Made by a program: the position numbers and the translations under genes. Below are positions 27,601 to 38,300 of a DNA stretch of 64,000 bases, piece by piece. The DNA is taken from contig JAGGNK010006482.1 in NCBI GenBank assembly GCA_017590115.1, positions 310,001 through 374,000 of the forward strand. Reading direction: 5' to 3'. The first letter of the stretch is position 1, and each line of letters starts with the position of its first letter. This DNA is from Montifringilla adamsi. Lineage: Eukaryota > Chordata > Aves > Passeriformes > Passeridae. The notes beneath the pieces were generated by a model. It saw nothing but the letters and a program-made list of their open reading frames with translations, was not told where the DNA came from and made no database searches.

Positions 27601-28501
27601 TCGCCCCCGGCGGACCNNNNNNNNNNNNNNNNNNNNNNNNCTCCCCGCGGGTCCCCCCGCAGCGGTCCCACCCGCTCCCCCGCCCGCACCCGCTGCTGCT
27701 CGGTCATGTCCCCCCCGCCGGTGCCTGCGGAGCCCCCGCCGCTTCTCCTGACAACAAAGGGGCCAGCGGCCTCCCCCCTCTCGGGCACGGGAGGTGAGGG
27801 AGAGCCGGCGAGGGGAGGCGGGACGAGGGCACCGCAGGTCCCCTCGGGAAGGGGTGCGAGTGCGGAGAGTCAGCCTGGGCCCGGAGTGCCTCGTTCCGGG
27901 GGAGGGGGAACGATCCTTCTTCCTCCCCTTCTTTCCGACGCCTCAGAAACACCCCCAAACATCAGCCCGCACGCATCCCCCGCGCTGCGGGACGAGCTCC
28001 GGCTCGGTTCTCCCCCCGCCCCAGGGAGACGGGACCGCAAGGGGAGGGGACGCGGAGTCCTCCAGGCTTGGTACCGGGGGGCTGGGGGGTGCCGACAAGC
28101 GCGGCCGGTGCCACTCCGCGCTCCCCGGCGGGACGGGGACAGCCATGGGGACGCTCCTCCACCGTGCCGGCCCCGCTCCCCTCCCCCGGCTCCCCTGGCA
28201 GCAATCGCCGGTCGGGCTCCCCCTCCCCCGCTCGGCCTAGTTCCCTCGGCTCCCGGCTGGGCACAGCACGGCGAGGGGGGGCCGTAATCTCCCCTTCCCC
28301 CTCACACACACACGCACTCCCGCCCGCCCCCTCCCCGAGCCGGCGTCCCTTCCTTCCCCCGCTACGGGCCGCGGCCCCTCCGAGGCCGCCCGGCCGCTGC
28401 TCCCCCGCGGCGGATCACCCGCCGTCCTCCCTTCCTTCGTCGCTGGTCCAGGTACCTGCTAGTTGTCTCCGCAGTAGCAAGGCGGACTGGAGCTCCGTCA
28501 T
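6539..28501 (-). CDS. UBE2G1: Ubiquitin-conjugating enzyme E2 G1, complete coding region in 5 exons
   Basis: UBE2G1 accepts activated ubiquitin from E1 on a catalytic cysteine and passes it, with a RING-type E3, to substrates; the G family is linked to Lys48 chains and degradation. Joining the minus-strand segments 28456-28501, 13854-13956, 11040-11137, 9783-9961 and 6539-6625 gives one frame of 170 residues plus TGA, starting [10 protein letters not shown]. The UBC fold fills the chain. HPN is at residues 80-82, catalytic Cys90 is in GDVCISIL, and the acidic loop specific to UBE2G/CDC34-type E2s ([17 protein letters not shown]) follows directly. As recalled, the protein is identical to the human one and of equal length. 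Every intron is GT-AG and phases match. The gene spans about 26 kb and is head to head with SPNS3. It is not broken; the identification is very secure. Confidence 0.97.
6626..9782 (-). other. UBE2G1: UBE2G1 intron 4
   Basis: Begins with GTAAGG at 9782 and ends with ATTACAG at 6626. About 3.2 kb of unremarkable AT-rich sequence; short frames on either strand show no family resemblance. Confidence 0.9.
9783..9961 (-). CDS. UBE2G1: UBE2G1 exon 4: catalytic exon
   Basis: A 179-base exon encoding residues 83-142, from [12 protein letters not shown] to [10 protein letters not shown]. It holds catalytic Cys90 and the acidic loop (residues about 95-107) that distinguishes UBE2G enzymes from shorter E2s. 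The first codon is split (G from exon 3, TT here). Acceptor TTTTGTAG, donor GCG followed by GTAAGG. Confidence 0.97.
9962..11039 (-). other. UBE2G1: UBE2G1 intron 3
   Basis: A 1.1-kb GT-AG intron (donor GTAAGA at 11039) with no internal feature I can name. Confidence 0.9.
11040..11137 (-). CDS. UBE2G1: UBE2G1 exon 3: UBC core with HPN motif
   Basis: A 98-base exon encoding from the end of Tyr50 to Asn82, [17 protein letters not shown] through TEIWHPN. It contains the YPLRPPK segment and the HPN motif that precede the active-site cysteine in nearly all E2s. Acceptor CCCCAG, donor AATG then GTAAGA. Confidence 0.97.
12168..12249. repeat. A/C-rich low-complexity tract in UBE2G1 intron 2
   Basis: Almost only A and C on the plus strand, so the transcribed RNA is G/U-rich, including GGGG, a run of seven G and several GG doublets. 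Confidence 0.75.
13247..13280. repeat. Short direct repeat in UBE2G1 intron 2
   Basis: AGCTTAATGAAGAG occurs twice, separated by a five-base AATGA spacer, a 19-bp period. Probably a slippage duplication. Confidence 0.7.
13854..13956 (-). CDS. UBE2G1: UBE2G1 exon 2
   Basis: A 103-base exon encoding residues 16-49 plus two bases of Tyr50, [14 protein letters not shown] through LIIGPPDTL. It carries the first beta strands of the UBC fold with the conserved GPPDT turn. The acceptor is CTACACAG; the donor is TATA then GTAAGT. Confidence 0.97.
14992..15028. repeat. Poly-A / (CA)n simple repeat
   Basis: A nine-base A run followed by about seven CA units and a short A/C tail, within UBE2G1 intron 1. 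Confidence 0.75.
17910..17939. repeat. Perfect inverted repeat, 11-bp arms, 8-base loop
   Basis: TTTAATCCCAG at 17910-17920 is the exact reverse complement of CTGGGATTAAA at 17929-17939. It lies in UBE2G1 intron 1. It could fold in RNA but is short, and no microRNA precursor is suggested. Confidence 0.8.
24499..24611. repeat. C/A-rich tract, G-rich on the UBE2G1 sense strand
   Basis: The plus strand has C-runs of 5, 4, 5 and 10 separated by A-rich spacers, then further CCCC and CCC runs. Read as the UBE2G1 RNA this is a succession of G-runs able in principle to form a G-quadruplex. It is low-complexity sequence inside intron 1. Confidence 0.75.
27617..27640. other. Assembly gap (24 N)
   Basis: A run of 24 N in the most GC-rich part of the CpG island, within UBE2G1 intron 1. 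The missing sequence is of unknown true length. No coding exon is affected. Confidence 0.99.
28456..28501 (-). CDS. UBE2G1: UBE2G1 exon 1 (coding part)
   Basis: Forty-six coding bases: ATG at 28501-28499, encoding [15 protein letters not shown] plus the first base of Glu16, then donor GTACCT. This is the N-terminal helix of the E2, which contacts E1 and E3. The start matches the known vertebrate protein start, and the ATG context (GAGAATGAC) has a purine at -3. Confidence 0.96.
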
Positions 28502-28815
28502 TCTCCCCCTCTCTGCCCGGGGAGGGAGTCCCAGCGGCGGCAGGGACGGCGCGGCTCCTGGCGCTGCGAGAGGTGGCGGCGAGCGTCCCTCAGCCCGTCC
28601 GCTCCGCGCCCGCCGGGGGTCTGGCTCGGCGCCGGCCGCCACAGCACGCAGGGTCCCGGGCAGGGCAGCGCGGCCGTGGCTCCGAGCCGCCCTCCGCCTC
28701 CTGCTCCGAGCCCTCAGCGCCGCCACCTCCCGCTCCCCCCGCCAGGAATTTCACCGCACTCGGGCCCGCGCAGGCGCACTCGGGCCGGCCGCCGGGCTTC
28801 CGCGCAGCCATCTTG
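28502..28815 (-). other. UBE2G1: Probable UBE2G1 5' UTR
   Basis: The transcribed leader upstream of the start codon, very GC-rich. The 5' boundary is inferred from the YY1/ETS motif pair and is uncertain by tens of bases. If transcription starts upstream of 28811 the leader has an upstream ATG, inside the YY1 motif, opening a 73-codon frame that stops at 28590, 88 bases before the main start. Confidence 0.5.
28797..28814 (-). promoter_or_regulatory. Adjacent YY1 and ETS motifs in the UBE2G1 promoter
   Basis: On the minus strand AAGATGGCTGC (28814-28804) is followed directly by GCGGAAG (28803-28797). The first matches the YY1 core AAGATGGC, typical just downstream of transcription starts, and the second the ETS/GABP core. 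The pairing is common in housekeeping promoters. Factor binding is inferred. Confidence 0.6.
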
Positions 28816-28967
28816 AGAGCGGCTGAGGGGCGGGGAGCCGTGCTGGGCCTCCATGTTGGGAAGGTCCCTGCCTGCCCTTCCTGAGTCAAGCCTGACTTAG
28901 CGGGGAGGAAGGGAGAGGGCTCCATGAGGGGAATCTCCTCACGAAGGACATTTAGGGACATAAACTA

Positions 28968-29193
28968 AAGCACAGCAAGTTCTACCTCAACTTGAGGAAG
29001 AACTTATTTCTGTGAGCATGGTAAAGCACTGGGACAGCCTTCTCAGGGAGGGCGTGGAGTGTGCCTCTCTGGGGAAATGCCAAACTCACCTAGACCTTCC
29101 TGTGTTGCTTGCTCCAGGTGACCCAGCCTTGGTAAGGGTGAGACTGGGTGATCTCCAGAGAGCACTACCAACCCTAATGATTCTGGGATCTGC
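28968..29193 (+). mobile_element. CR1 LINE 3' fragment, plus orientation
   Basis: The sequence follows the avian CR1 3' consensus: a 'caacttgaggaagaactta' block, 'gcactgggacagccttctc', 'ggtgatctccagag' and a terminal ATTCTGGG related to the CR1 ATTCTRTG end repeat. It is diverged and 5'-truncated, as nearly all CR1 copies are. It sits directly upstream of the UBE2G1 CpG island. Confidence 0.85.
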
Positions 29194-29217
29194 AACGGCC
29201 CTCATGAGCGACATTAT

Positions 29218-29382
29218 TAGGAAGGAATGCTTCCTTTTGAGGGTGGTGGTGCCCTGGCACAAGTTGCCCGGAGAAGCTGTGGCTCCCCCTCAATCCCTGG
29301 AAGTGTCCAAGGCCAAGCTGGACAGGGTTTGGAGCAAACTGGGATTGTGAAAAGTGTCCCTGCCCATGGCAGGGTGTGGAAT
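29218..29382 (+). mobile_element. Second CR1 fragment, plus orientation, 3' end lost
   Basis: Recognisable CR1 sequence: 'gagggtggtggtgccctgg', 'gttgcccggagaagctgtgg', 'atccctggaagtgtccaagg', 'gtccctgcccatggcagg'. It is a different subfamily segment from the preceding copy, not a duplicate. It breaks off after 'gcagggtgtggaatga', so the terminal octamers are absent. Confidence 0.88.
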
Positions 29383-32300
29383 GAGAGTCTGCTGAGGTAC
29401 AGCAGCCCTTGAGACACATCTGCCCTCATCACCAGCTGCACAGGACTGTCAGTACAGGAGAAAGTAACAACAGTGTCTGTGCTCAGAGTCCTGCTGGCCC
29501 TCAGGCTGCTGCCACCTTCCAACCCACTACATACAGGAGGTTTTGAGGAGCAGCTAAACGGAGCAGCTAAACAGAGCAGGTTAAAAGGGTTACCAGCTGC
29601 CAGGTAAAACTTGCTCACTCAGGATTGCTGCAAAATATACATTTTTGTCTCTGTGTGTGATGGGGATGCTTTGGAGCACTGTGCCACTGCACTGAGGATC
29701 TGCCCAGGGAAGAAGAGAGATAAAAGGCCTAAATCAGCTCTTACACTTAGGAGGCAAAGGGGCTTTCCTGCATTAGTGTATCCCTGAAGGGCAACCTAGG
29801 CTTGGGTTTGGATGTCCAGCAAAAACCTTTAGAAAAAAGGCTTTTGAAGGATGACTACAAGTCTGAGGACAGGCACTGCAGAGGGGAAAAAGCTAAATAT
29901 TAAGATAAGTTTAAGATTAATTAAGTTTATCCCAAGGAACTAAGTAAATTGCCAGGAAAAGCCTGACAAAAATACAAATTGTCTGTAAGCTCACGTGTTG
30001 ACTGTGAAAAAGATAATGTGATAAATAGGGGTGTGTAATTCTAAAATAAAACATATGGGCTGCTCTGCTTCTCTGGCATTTCATTGGATTCCCTTATTTT
30101 ACATTTCAGTTCTCAAGTATATGCAGTTTCTGCCTAATTGGATGAAGCATTATTACCAGTGATAGAAAGCAGGAAACTCCCTGCTCTATTGCAGAAAGAA
30201 ATTACTACAAACGGATTTAGCCTTTATCAGTTTGCCAAAATGTTCAAATCCTTTATAAAAAGGAATTTTTAAAATGTATTTGTTCTACTACAAGGGCTTT
30301 ATTTTCTGAACACCAAAATTGGCTTGCAACAAAAGGAAAGGGAATGAGCAATGGTAACATCATTTCCTGTGCTCCAATTTGGAAGGCCCAGTATAGTCTG
30401 AGAGTTTCATTACTGTGCTAGTACAACTAATCAGAATATATTCCCAGATATTCTTCCAGTTCTGATTAAATCTGTGTCCTTTTCAATGATTAAACTGGGA
30501 TGACAGAGGACATCCCATAGTGTATGATACCATTACTGAAATTCATCTCATAAGGGTGACCATAGCCAAAAAGAAAGTCTTTGTGAAAGCCTTTCTCCTT
30601 TGTAGGTTGACTCTAATTCCTAAATGTATTTTGTATTTGTATTTTGTATTGCTTCAGTCAGGTTCATTCAATCTTAAAAACAATCTTTCCATAGGAGGCT
30701 ATCATGTGCAAGTGCATTTTGTAAACTTATTATGCTAAGAGACAGTTACCCAGATTGGAATTCAGGCGTGTTGATGGGAAGTGACACTATTGTGGATGGT
30801 ATTTCTCTTTCAGGAATAAAAAGTAGGCTTTGTTCACAATGTCAGCTAAGCCAGCACTAGATTCACTCACTCAACTTTCTGTACCTGATGTCAGTTCAGG
30901 CATGAGTACACTTTCTGACAGTTCTATTAATAGAAGACCTAACTACAGCACTGAAGACTGAAAGGTTATATGAAACAATTCTATTTCTATTACATTCTGT
31001 TAATCAAAATCATTCTGTATTGTTCACCATTAGGTCACTCAGTGGCAATTACCTGACTTAAGAAAGTTTTCTGTGGTCTCCTATACTTTGTGTATGATTT
31101 TCCTTGTAAAGAACATAGGAGACTGTAGGTTGGAAAAGAAAGGATTTGGTGTATGCTGTCACAAATGACCTGGATTCCTTTATTCTGGCAACAAATTCAA
31201 CCCTGGTTTATAAAAGTAGTATATGTCATTATGGCAGTTTGAAGTGCTCTAACACTGCTCTGTGAAATCACCTTGTGTGCAGCTGCAAAAAGTCCAACAT
31301 GGGCACGGTGGTGAGGGCAGGTGTGTGACCAAGGCTTAAACCAGTTTAATGTTTCCTTGCAGCAGTAAAGACTCTGTGGAATCCCATCATGAAAATGGAG
31401 CTGTCAGGCCACAGCAGAGGGGAACTCTGTTGGCTTGCATCTCATGTTGCCTGTCCTTAAACACACCAGGCTGTCTGAAAAGAGGGAGAAGCCTTTCCCT
31501 GCTAGATGGAGTGATCTTCCATTCTGTTTATAGCTACTTTCTGTACTGCCTGTGCACAAACACCTTGTCCTACTGTTTGTTGAGGCAACATGCACCACAT
31601 TTGAGGAAAAGATCTTGAGATAGGTGAGATTGGTTTTTTGAATTTGTTTTACTGTTCCTGGCATGCAGCCACTCTGCAGCCATTTCTCTCATCTCTGCAT
31701 TGAGTGGAAGGGCAATAAGAATTTAGATTACTTTCTCTTTTCTGAGACCATTTCTGGTATAATGACTGTTCAGCTCTGACAGCCATTTGCTGTGGTCCTT
31801 ACTGCATTAATCTTTCCCTTGGCAAGGTTATATTATCATAATAATTCATCTCATGATTAGAATAGGAAATCCTGGACTTTTTCTGTCACCTTAAAAAGGA
31901 TCAAAGCTTTGCATTCAGCATTTTACTTTTCTTGAATATGATGTCTCTTGTTTGACTTTCTCCCCAGCTCCTCCTTCACAACACAAATCACAGATTACAC
32001 TGGTAGATAGTTTCTGTTCTGTAGAGTCTTCCAGGTGGATTCACACTGTTAATGTCATCTGCTCCCTTACTTCAGCTTCTTGGCAAACTCAAAAAGCTGA
32101 TGGTAAGATAGACACAGCTCCCTGTAACAAGGCTCCTCTAATTTTACAAGCTAGAGTCAGTGAAGAGACATTTTAAATGGTAGCATTGTGAAGTATCATT
32201 TTTTAGGCTTAAAAACAGTTCCTGTTAGGCAAAAAGGGACCATTTATATGTCCTTTGAAACATTTGCAGGCTTGGGTTTCTTGCAGTTTATATCTAGCAA

Positions 32301-35300
32301 ACAGTAAAGGCTAAGTGTTTTAAAGGCTTTCCAGATCCAAGTTGTCACCAGGAAATAATAGCAGTTTGCTGAGCAGTTCTGTGTTCCTGTCTATCCCCTA
32401 GCACTTGATTGTGCTGCACTTTTATTGATACATAAGTAGCTTTCTCTAAGGAATCTCCTTTTTTGAACAAGCCTTGACTGAGTTTACTTGTGAGTAGTAA
32501 AATCTAAATTATTTCTTCATTATTGTATGTGGAGGTAAAAGTTGGCCATTACCATGGATATGCATCATAAAGAAAAATGCTCTGAAAACTCCTTGTGAAT
32601 AGAGAAATTGGGAAAAAGGAGGTAGCAATTAATTGTATTTTTTGTTTGATTCATACCTCCTTGCTGGCTTGAATAAGAGCATAACAAAGACTAAAAGCTG
32701 TTTTGTTCCCACTCTGGTGTGACCTATAAATAAAGTGGGGACTAAACTTGGACTGAACACATCAGTCTGGGCTCAAGTATTTGTGCTGAGTTCAAGGCTA
32801 CTCCTACAGAACAGGTTCAAAAGTTTAACTGTTACTCAAATGTTGCTGGGCTCACGTTTCACTGGAAGTGGGTGTGTGTGTGAAGTGTGATTTCCTGGAA
32901 AAATATGGACCAGTGAATCGGTAGCATGGCAAACAGAGAGAAGCCTGGTACAGGAATTGCTGCAGCTGCTGCAATGCATCTCTTCAGAGCTTGCCTCTGT
33001 GCAGGGCATGATGAAAATACTGACATTGACTTGTATGGTAGCAGTGCTCAGCTTCTCCAGCTCAGATCAGGGTCCTGCTGTGTTAACACTAATCCATGAT
33101 GATCTCCTGTAGAGGTAAGAATCTCCATTCTTCCCTACCAGTCCAAATAGTCAGCATGGACATGCATGGCAGTCCATGGTGCTAAATATTCTTGCCCAAG
33201 ATACCAGAGCAAGCCCTGGAGCCAGAAATAGGAGCTAGTCCTGATTTATATTCCCTGATAAATGAAACCACAATGACCCTAATGTTCAAACCTCATCCTG
33301 TGTCTGTCTGTCACTTCTTAATAAATCCAGCAGTATTCCCTCTAGGTCACAGACCACAGATAAAGGCTTTAGTTGTGGCATGAAGCATGGACCATGATTG
33401 CTCTCCAAGGAGAGCAGATGTAGATGTAGACTAAGTTGTTCACTGAAGGGTGACACCTAAACAAAGTGTTTTGACCTGACTTTTGGGTCAGATTTCTGGT
33501 ATGAATCAGGCTTGACAGGAATGGTTGTGGTAAAACAGTCTCTGGATCTGCAGGAAGTCCTTATGGATTCTGATGGTGGTGTTGATTCAGGCTTTTGCAG
33601 AATGGTGCTGTTTAAGAGCTGGGTAAACCAGAATGACCTTGTTCCGAGCTTTATTTGTGTAAGTTTAAACTATTACTTAAACTGATAACGTTCTCAGCTG
33701 GGAAACAGACGTGCCTAGTCATTAGTGTTAGGAGAGGGTAAAATGACCCCTGAGAGGTGATCACTTTACACAACATGGACATAATTCCCTCAGAATTTGA
33801 TTTCTTTCCTTATTATTAGTTTTAAAAAATGATTAAAATAAATCTGCAAACAAAAGCAGCAGAAGTTAATGATGAAAGACTGTCTTAAATCCAACGTAGT
33901 TATGGGGAGGGTTAAACTAAAGTGAAAGTTGCAATTTTCTAACTCATATTTCTAAAGAATTGAGTGTAAGAAACCTTTGCTCTGCAACCTGAAAGCCTGA
34001 CCTAATTGACAATCAGTTTAATATACCTGATGGAAAGCAGTCATGAGATCCACTGCTGTGTCAGTGTTCAGTCCTTGGAACAAACACAGGGTTTGAAATA
34101 TGAGGTAGGTCATAATTGATTTGCCTTTTATGAAATGCTGGCATGGAAGAAAATAAACATCAGAATTCTTTCTTGAAGAAACAAGGACATATGCTCCAGA
34201 ATGGTTATTTGTATTAAATTTGATGCCAGAAGTTAAAATACTGTTTTCAATACTTCCTTTTTCTATTGTTGGCTTAAACAAGAGAGTTAAATACTTGATT
34301 CATTATTTAAAATGGCAAGCTGGAAATACAAATTTACATAATTTATTTTATATTTATAATTTTTAATTATGTTCTTAAATAGCAGATTCCATGTGCTTGG
34401 CATGAAATTACTTTTTGACAGTCAATATTACTGGAGTCATTGACTTAAGATATGTGAACATATATTTTTTCAAACTGCTGATTTTGTTCTTTAGGCCATC
34501 AATTACTATTTTGTTTATTAGATGCTGTGAGCTTTTAACTGATTCTTTCTGTTAAGTTATATTTGATGGAATTTGCTTAAAATGCACCAAGGAGTCATTA
34601 AAAATGAGAAGTAAAAATTTGGTTTTAGCTCCCCCCACTTCCAAGATATTCATATCATCAGATCTCATCCTCCCACAAGTTAGATTTAAGCATCCCACAC
34701 CTTGATTTTGCACAAAGTTTGGAAAAGGAAAAATCAAACTGGCTTTCTTTTCCAAATCCATGTTTGGTTTCCATCTCTTAATGAACCAGGCATCAAAATG
34801 AACTTGTTGAATAAACTCAGATGAAGGCATTTCTTTCTGCACCTGCAGATGAAGCTCTGCTGTAAGGAGCTGGTTCAGCACTCCACATGCTATTTCCAGC
34901 CACTTACTCAGTTACACCCACCAGTTCAGTGTTTTGACTTTCTCTGAAATTTCTGCAGCAAGCCTGAACTACTGGTATATTCTGTACTTTGTGATGCTGG
35001 ATTCCATGGCGTGTGGGCTGCCCTTATTTCACATTTTATTTTAGATAGGGCTGTTTTTAAAAGAACAGACATACTTGGTTTAAAATAAAGAATTACACTT
35101 TAAAAGTTGTTTTTCCTTTTAACTTGCTAAATTCTTTACTTTTTCTCACATTTTATAAAATATATCCCAAAAATTAATTTTGCAAAATGTATCTGAGCTG
35201 ATGTCTCTTACCTCAAATTGTGGAAATTGTTGATTATGAGATATCTAAAGGGCTTGGCAAGAAAGTTAATTTTTTTCCTGGAGCAGTAAACTTGCAGTTC

Positions 35301-38300
35301 TTTCAAATATGCTCATATTTGTACCTGACACATTCTGGTGCCTTTGCAAGTACAAAATTAGTGCAGTGCACAAAAGGGAAGGAAATATGTCTGCAGCCAG
35401 GGAAGGATTGGACAGAAACTGCCCAGAGATGAAGGGAGCAGTGAATCCAGAGGTAACCTGCACAAGGGCTCTATGAGAGCATGAGCAACACGACCTGCAC
35501 TGCACAGCTCAAGGGCCAAATCCCTTAATGTGGATGCACTTAGAGATGTTACGTGAGGATTAGTCCCCTCAAGGAAGCAAAATAGGTTAAGATAGTGTAA
35601 GTCCAGCCATCAGTGGGCTATACTGTTATCATATAATACAGTATTTGCCTCTGCTAGAAAATTACACAAGCGCAATTATTGCATTATACATGGGAACTGT
35701 GGAACTGAATTGAATTTCACCTGAAGGCCGGGGGAAAAGCTGGGCTTTGGAGCACCAAGCAGGTCTGTTGTGGAAACAGGTGGGTGGACCAAAGGGATGA
35801 ACAGCTCGGACCTGTGGAGTCTGGTGATCTCAGTGTGTGGCTGTGTAGGACTGCTTTGGTTTTCTGTCAGGACTAACAACTTGTTGGAGGAGGAGAAAAG
35901 GGGGAGGAGGAATGGAGGCAGTGAAAATACAGGTGGCTTCAGTTATATTTGGCTTTTTGAACAGATTAATCACTTTGTTGATTTACACTGTCCTTATTCT
36001 CTACTTTTAAATCATTTCTTAAGGAAACATTTTAATGAACTGAGTCAGAAGATATTCTATTGACATAAGGCTTTTTGGAAGGTAAAGATTTTTTTTTTTT
36101 TAATAGTTTGGAAAATTGATTTATTGCAGTTCTTCCATGACTGCCAGTTAATTCCTGCAACCATTCTGAACTTTGAAACAAAGCCTCTTCTTAGCTTCAT
36201 TTAACTTCAGGATTTACAATAATAAATCTCATAACACTTTTTTTTTCAAGCAAATGTATCAGCTGAAGTTGATATTAATGCTCTATTATGAACAGTATCC
36301 AAAAAGCTACTTTGAAGTACGGAAAAGAGACTTCGCTGCTTGCTGGCTCCTAGGAATAAAGAGATAACAGTTCTTCCACTGGTACTGAACTTAAGCAAAA
36401 GTAGCTTCTAAAGTCATGAGAAGAAAATTCTTTTATTAGCAGCCTGAGATTCTGTGTTCTTATACTTTCTCAAAAGTGTGTGAAGTGTGCAAATGCCAGC
36501 ATGACTCCAGGAAAGACAGAAAGGCCAGAGTTTATTCATATACCTCATCATTTTACATGTAAGACATCCTGAGACCATCTTCAGAGCAGGTAAAATTTCT
36601 GGTATCAAGAATGAATGGAAGGAGATTGTGAATGAAATGAATAGAAACAAGTTGAATTTCTATATTTTTACTTTAATATTGCTAAGTAATTAATAAATTA
36701 TTCATATAGTAATTTTATTACTGTGGTTTTAAATTTTGTGAAGAACGTTGTATTCAAACCAGAGCTTTAAGAACCAAGTGCTGAAGCCTGAAAACTTCTT
36801 GTACATTAGTTTACATGAATCAGATGTTAAGTAGAACTGTGCAAGTGTTTCAAAGTTTTAATGTTTATTGTTTTCTTTCTCCCTTTAAATTATTTATGGT
36901 ACCATTTGCTTTAGGACTGAAGGCTTGAGGTCCCTTTGCTTTAGCAAAGGAAATTAGTAGCAGAGAGTTCTTCCCAACTATTTTCTCCCAGGTCACCAAT
37001 ATAACTGATAGAAGATCCTTTCCACACTTGATGGTTTTTTTGCTCCACGTTCATGGGGGGTTTTGGGTTTTTTGATTTTGTTGTTGTTGTTGTTGTTGTT
37101 GTTGTTTTGGGGTTTTTTTGGTTTATTTTTTAGTTTTGGGGTTTTTTTATTATTATTGTTTTGTTTCATTAAAAGTAGATGTTTGACTGGTAAAGATTTT
37201 CACAGACTTTTTAAATCTTTGGTGGATGAAAATCAAACAGAAGATGCCCAGAACAAAAGTGACTCTAGCTACTTTCTCCATTTGTTCTCTTGTTGTTGAA
37301 CTGGGAGCTGCCCTCTGCCTAAGGTGGGTACCTATCACTGATAGTATAGATAGATTTTAATCCCAATTCCCTATCTAAATTGCATTATAACTTTAAGAAC
37401 TTCCAAATATTTGCATAATAACTGTCATAAAAATCAGCATCCTGGGGTTAGTGCTTAAAAATGACCAAGTTTTCTTTTGTTGCTGGCAGAATTTGTTTCA
37501 CAGTGCTATCTCTTAAGCATGGCTATAGTGAATTCATGTACCTACCCTTCCCAAAAGGGTGAATACAGCCTCACTTTGCCTTGCTGGAAGCACTGAGTGA
37601 CAGTTAATCTCTTTGTGCAGGATTTACTTCTGGGAAATAATTACATTCTCAATACTTAATTAGACTATTTTTAATTTAAATCAATGTTTATTCACATTTT
37701 TAGTTAACTCTGAGCTTAACATTCTCCGTAGTGATCAAAATACTGTGTTCACCGCAGTTCTTCCCTTTCAGTCTGGAGGAAGTGAGGCTGGAAAGAGAGA
37801 GGCCTCATAGGGAAAGGCCTCCATTTTTGTTCTGTCAATGCTTGTCTGTTTGTCATGTCTTATAATAAATGGCTTCTGTCTCCTTTGCTGTTGTCTTAAT
37901 GAAGAGGACTCTGGGTTATCACAGTGAAGACTGCAGTGGTCAACTAATGATTCTTCTGGGGATGAATGTTTCACTGTGGTAGAAAGGTCAAAACATAGGT
38001 TAAATTGACATTTAATTCCAGTGTTTTCTTCCAGAATCCAAGCAGATGTCACAGCCCTTTTCTGCTATAATTGTATCAGAAGCATCCAGAATCCCAAAAT
38101 GCAAGAAATTCACTTATCAGCTATACCAAAAAAGATAAGCTTGAGCTAAAGAAATGGTAAAGGCCAAAGCAGCTAAACTGGTTGGTGAAATAGTATCTTT
38201 GGTGCACAGTTACTATAATTCCTCACTTCTCTTGACCTCCAGGAGCTGCTCTGTGCTTGACTAAATCTCAGCTAGAAGAGGCAGCTCTGTTCCAGCGATG

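Larger units (their letters stand above)
13957..28455 (-). other. UBE2G1: UBE2G1 intron 1 (14.5 kb)
   Basis: The large first intron, donor GTACCT at 28455. Its first 1.3 kb is still CpG island and includes the N gap. The rest is AT-rich, with simple-sequence tracts at 14992-15028 (A then CA repeats), 24499-24611 and 25160-25173 (poly-A), and a perfect 11-bp hairpin at 17910-17939. No nested gene, retrogene or clear CR1 copy was recognised. Confidence 0.85.
27180..28870 (-). promoter_or_regulatory. UBE2G1: UBE2G1 CpG-island promoter
   Basis: About 1.7 kb of very GC-rich, CpG-dense sequence covers the start of intron 1, coding exon 1, the 5' UTR and the upstream region. It ends sharply near 28870, where CR1 remnants begin about 100 bases later. 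No TATA box is evident, as usual for a housekeeping gene. ETS and YY1 motifs in UBE2G1 orientation at 28797-28814 put the transcription start probably near 28.8 kb, giving roughly 300 bases of 5' UTR. SPNS3 has its own island 13 kb away, so this is not a shared bidirectional promoter. Confidence 0.85.

Noticed and set aside
27165..28826. Several long open frames on both strands across the CpG island (up to about 250 codons)
   Set aside because: They are proline/arginine/glycine-rich products of GC-rich DNA without stop codons, pass through the N gap, and overlap the UBE2G1 promoter. None resembles a protein family.
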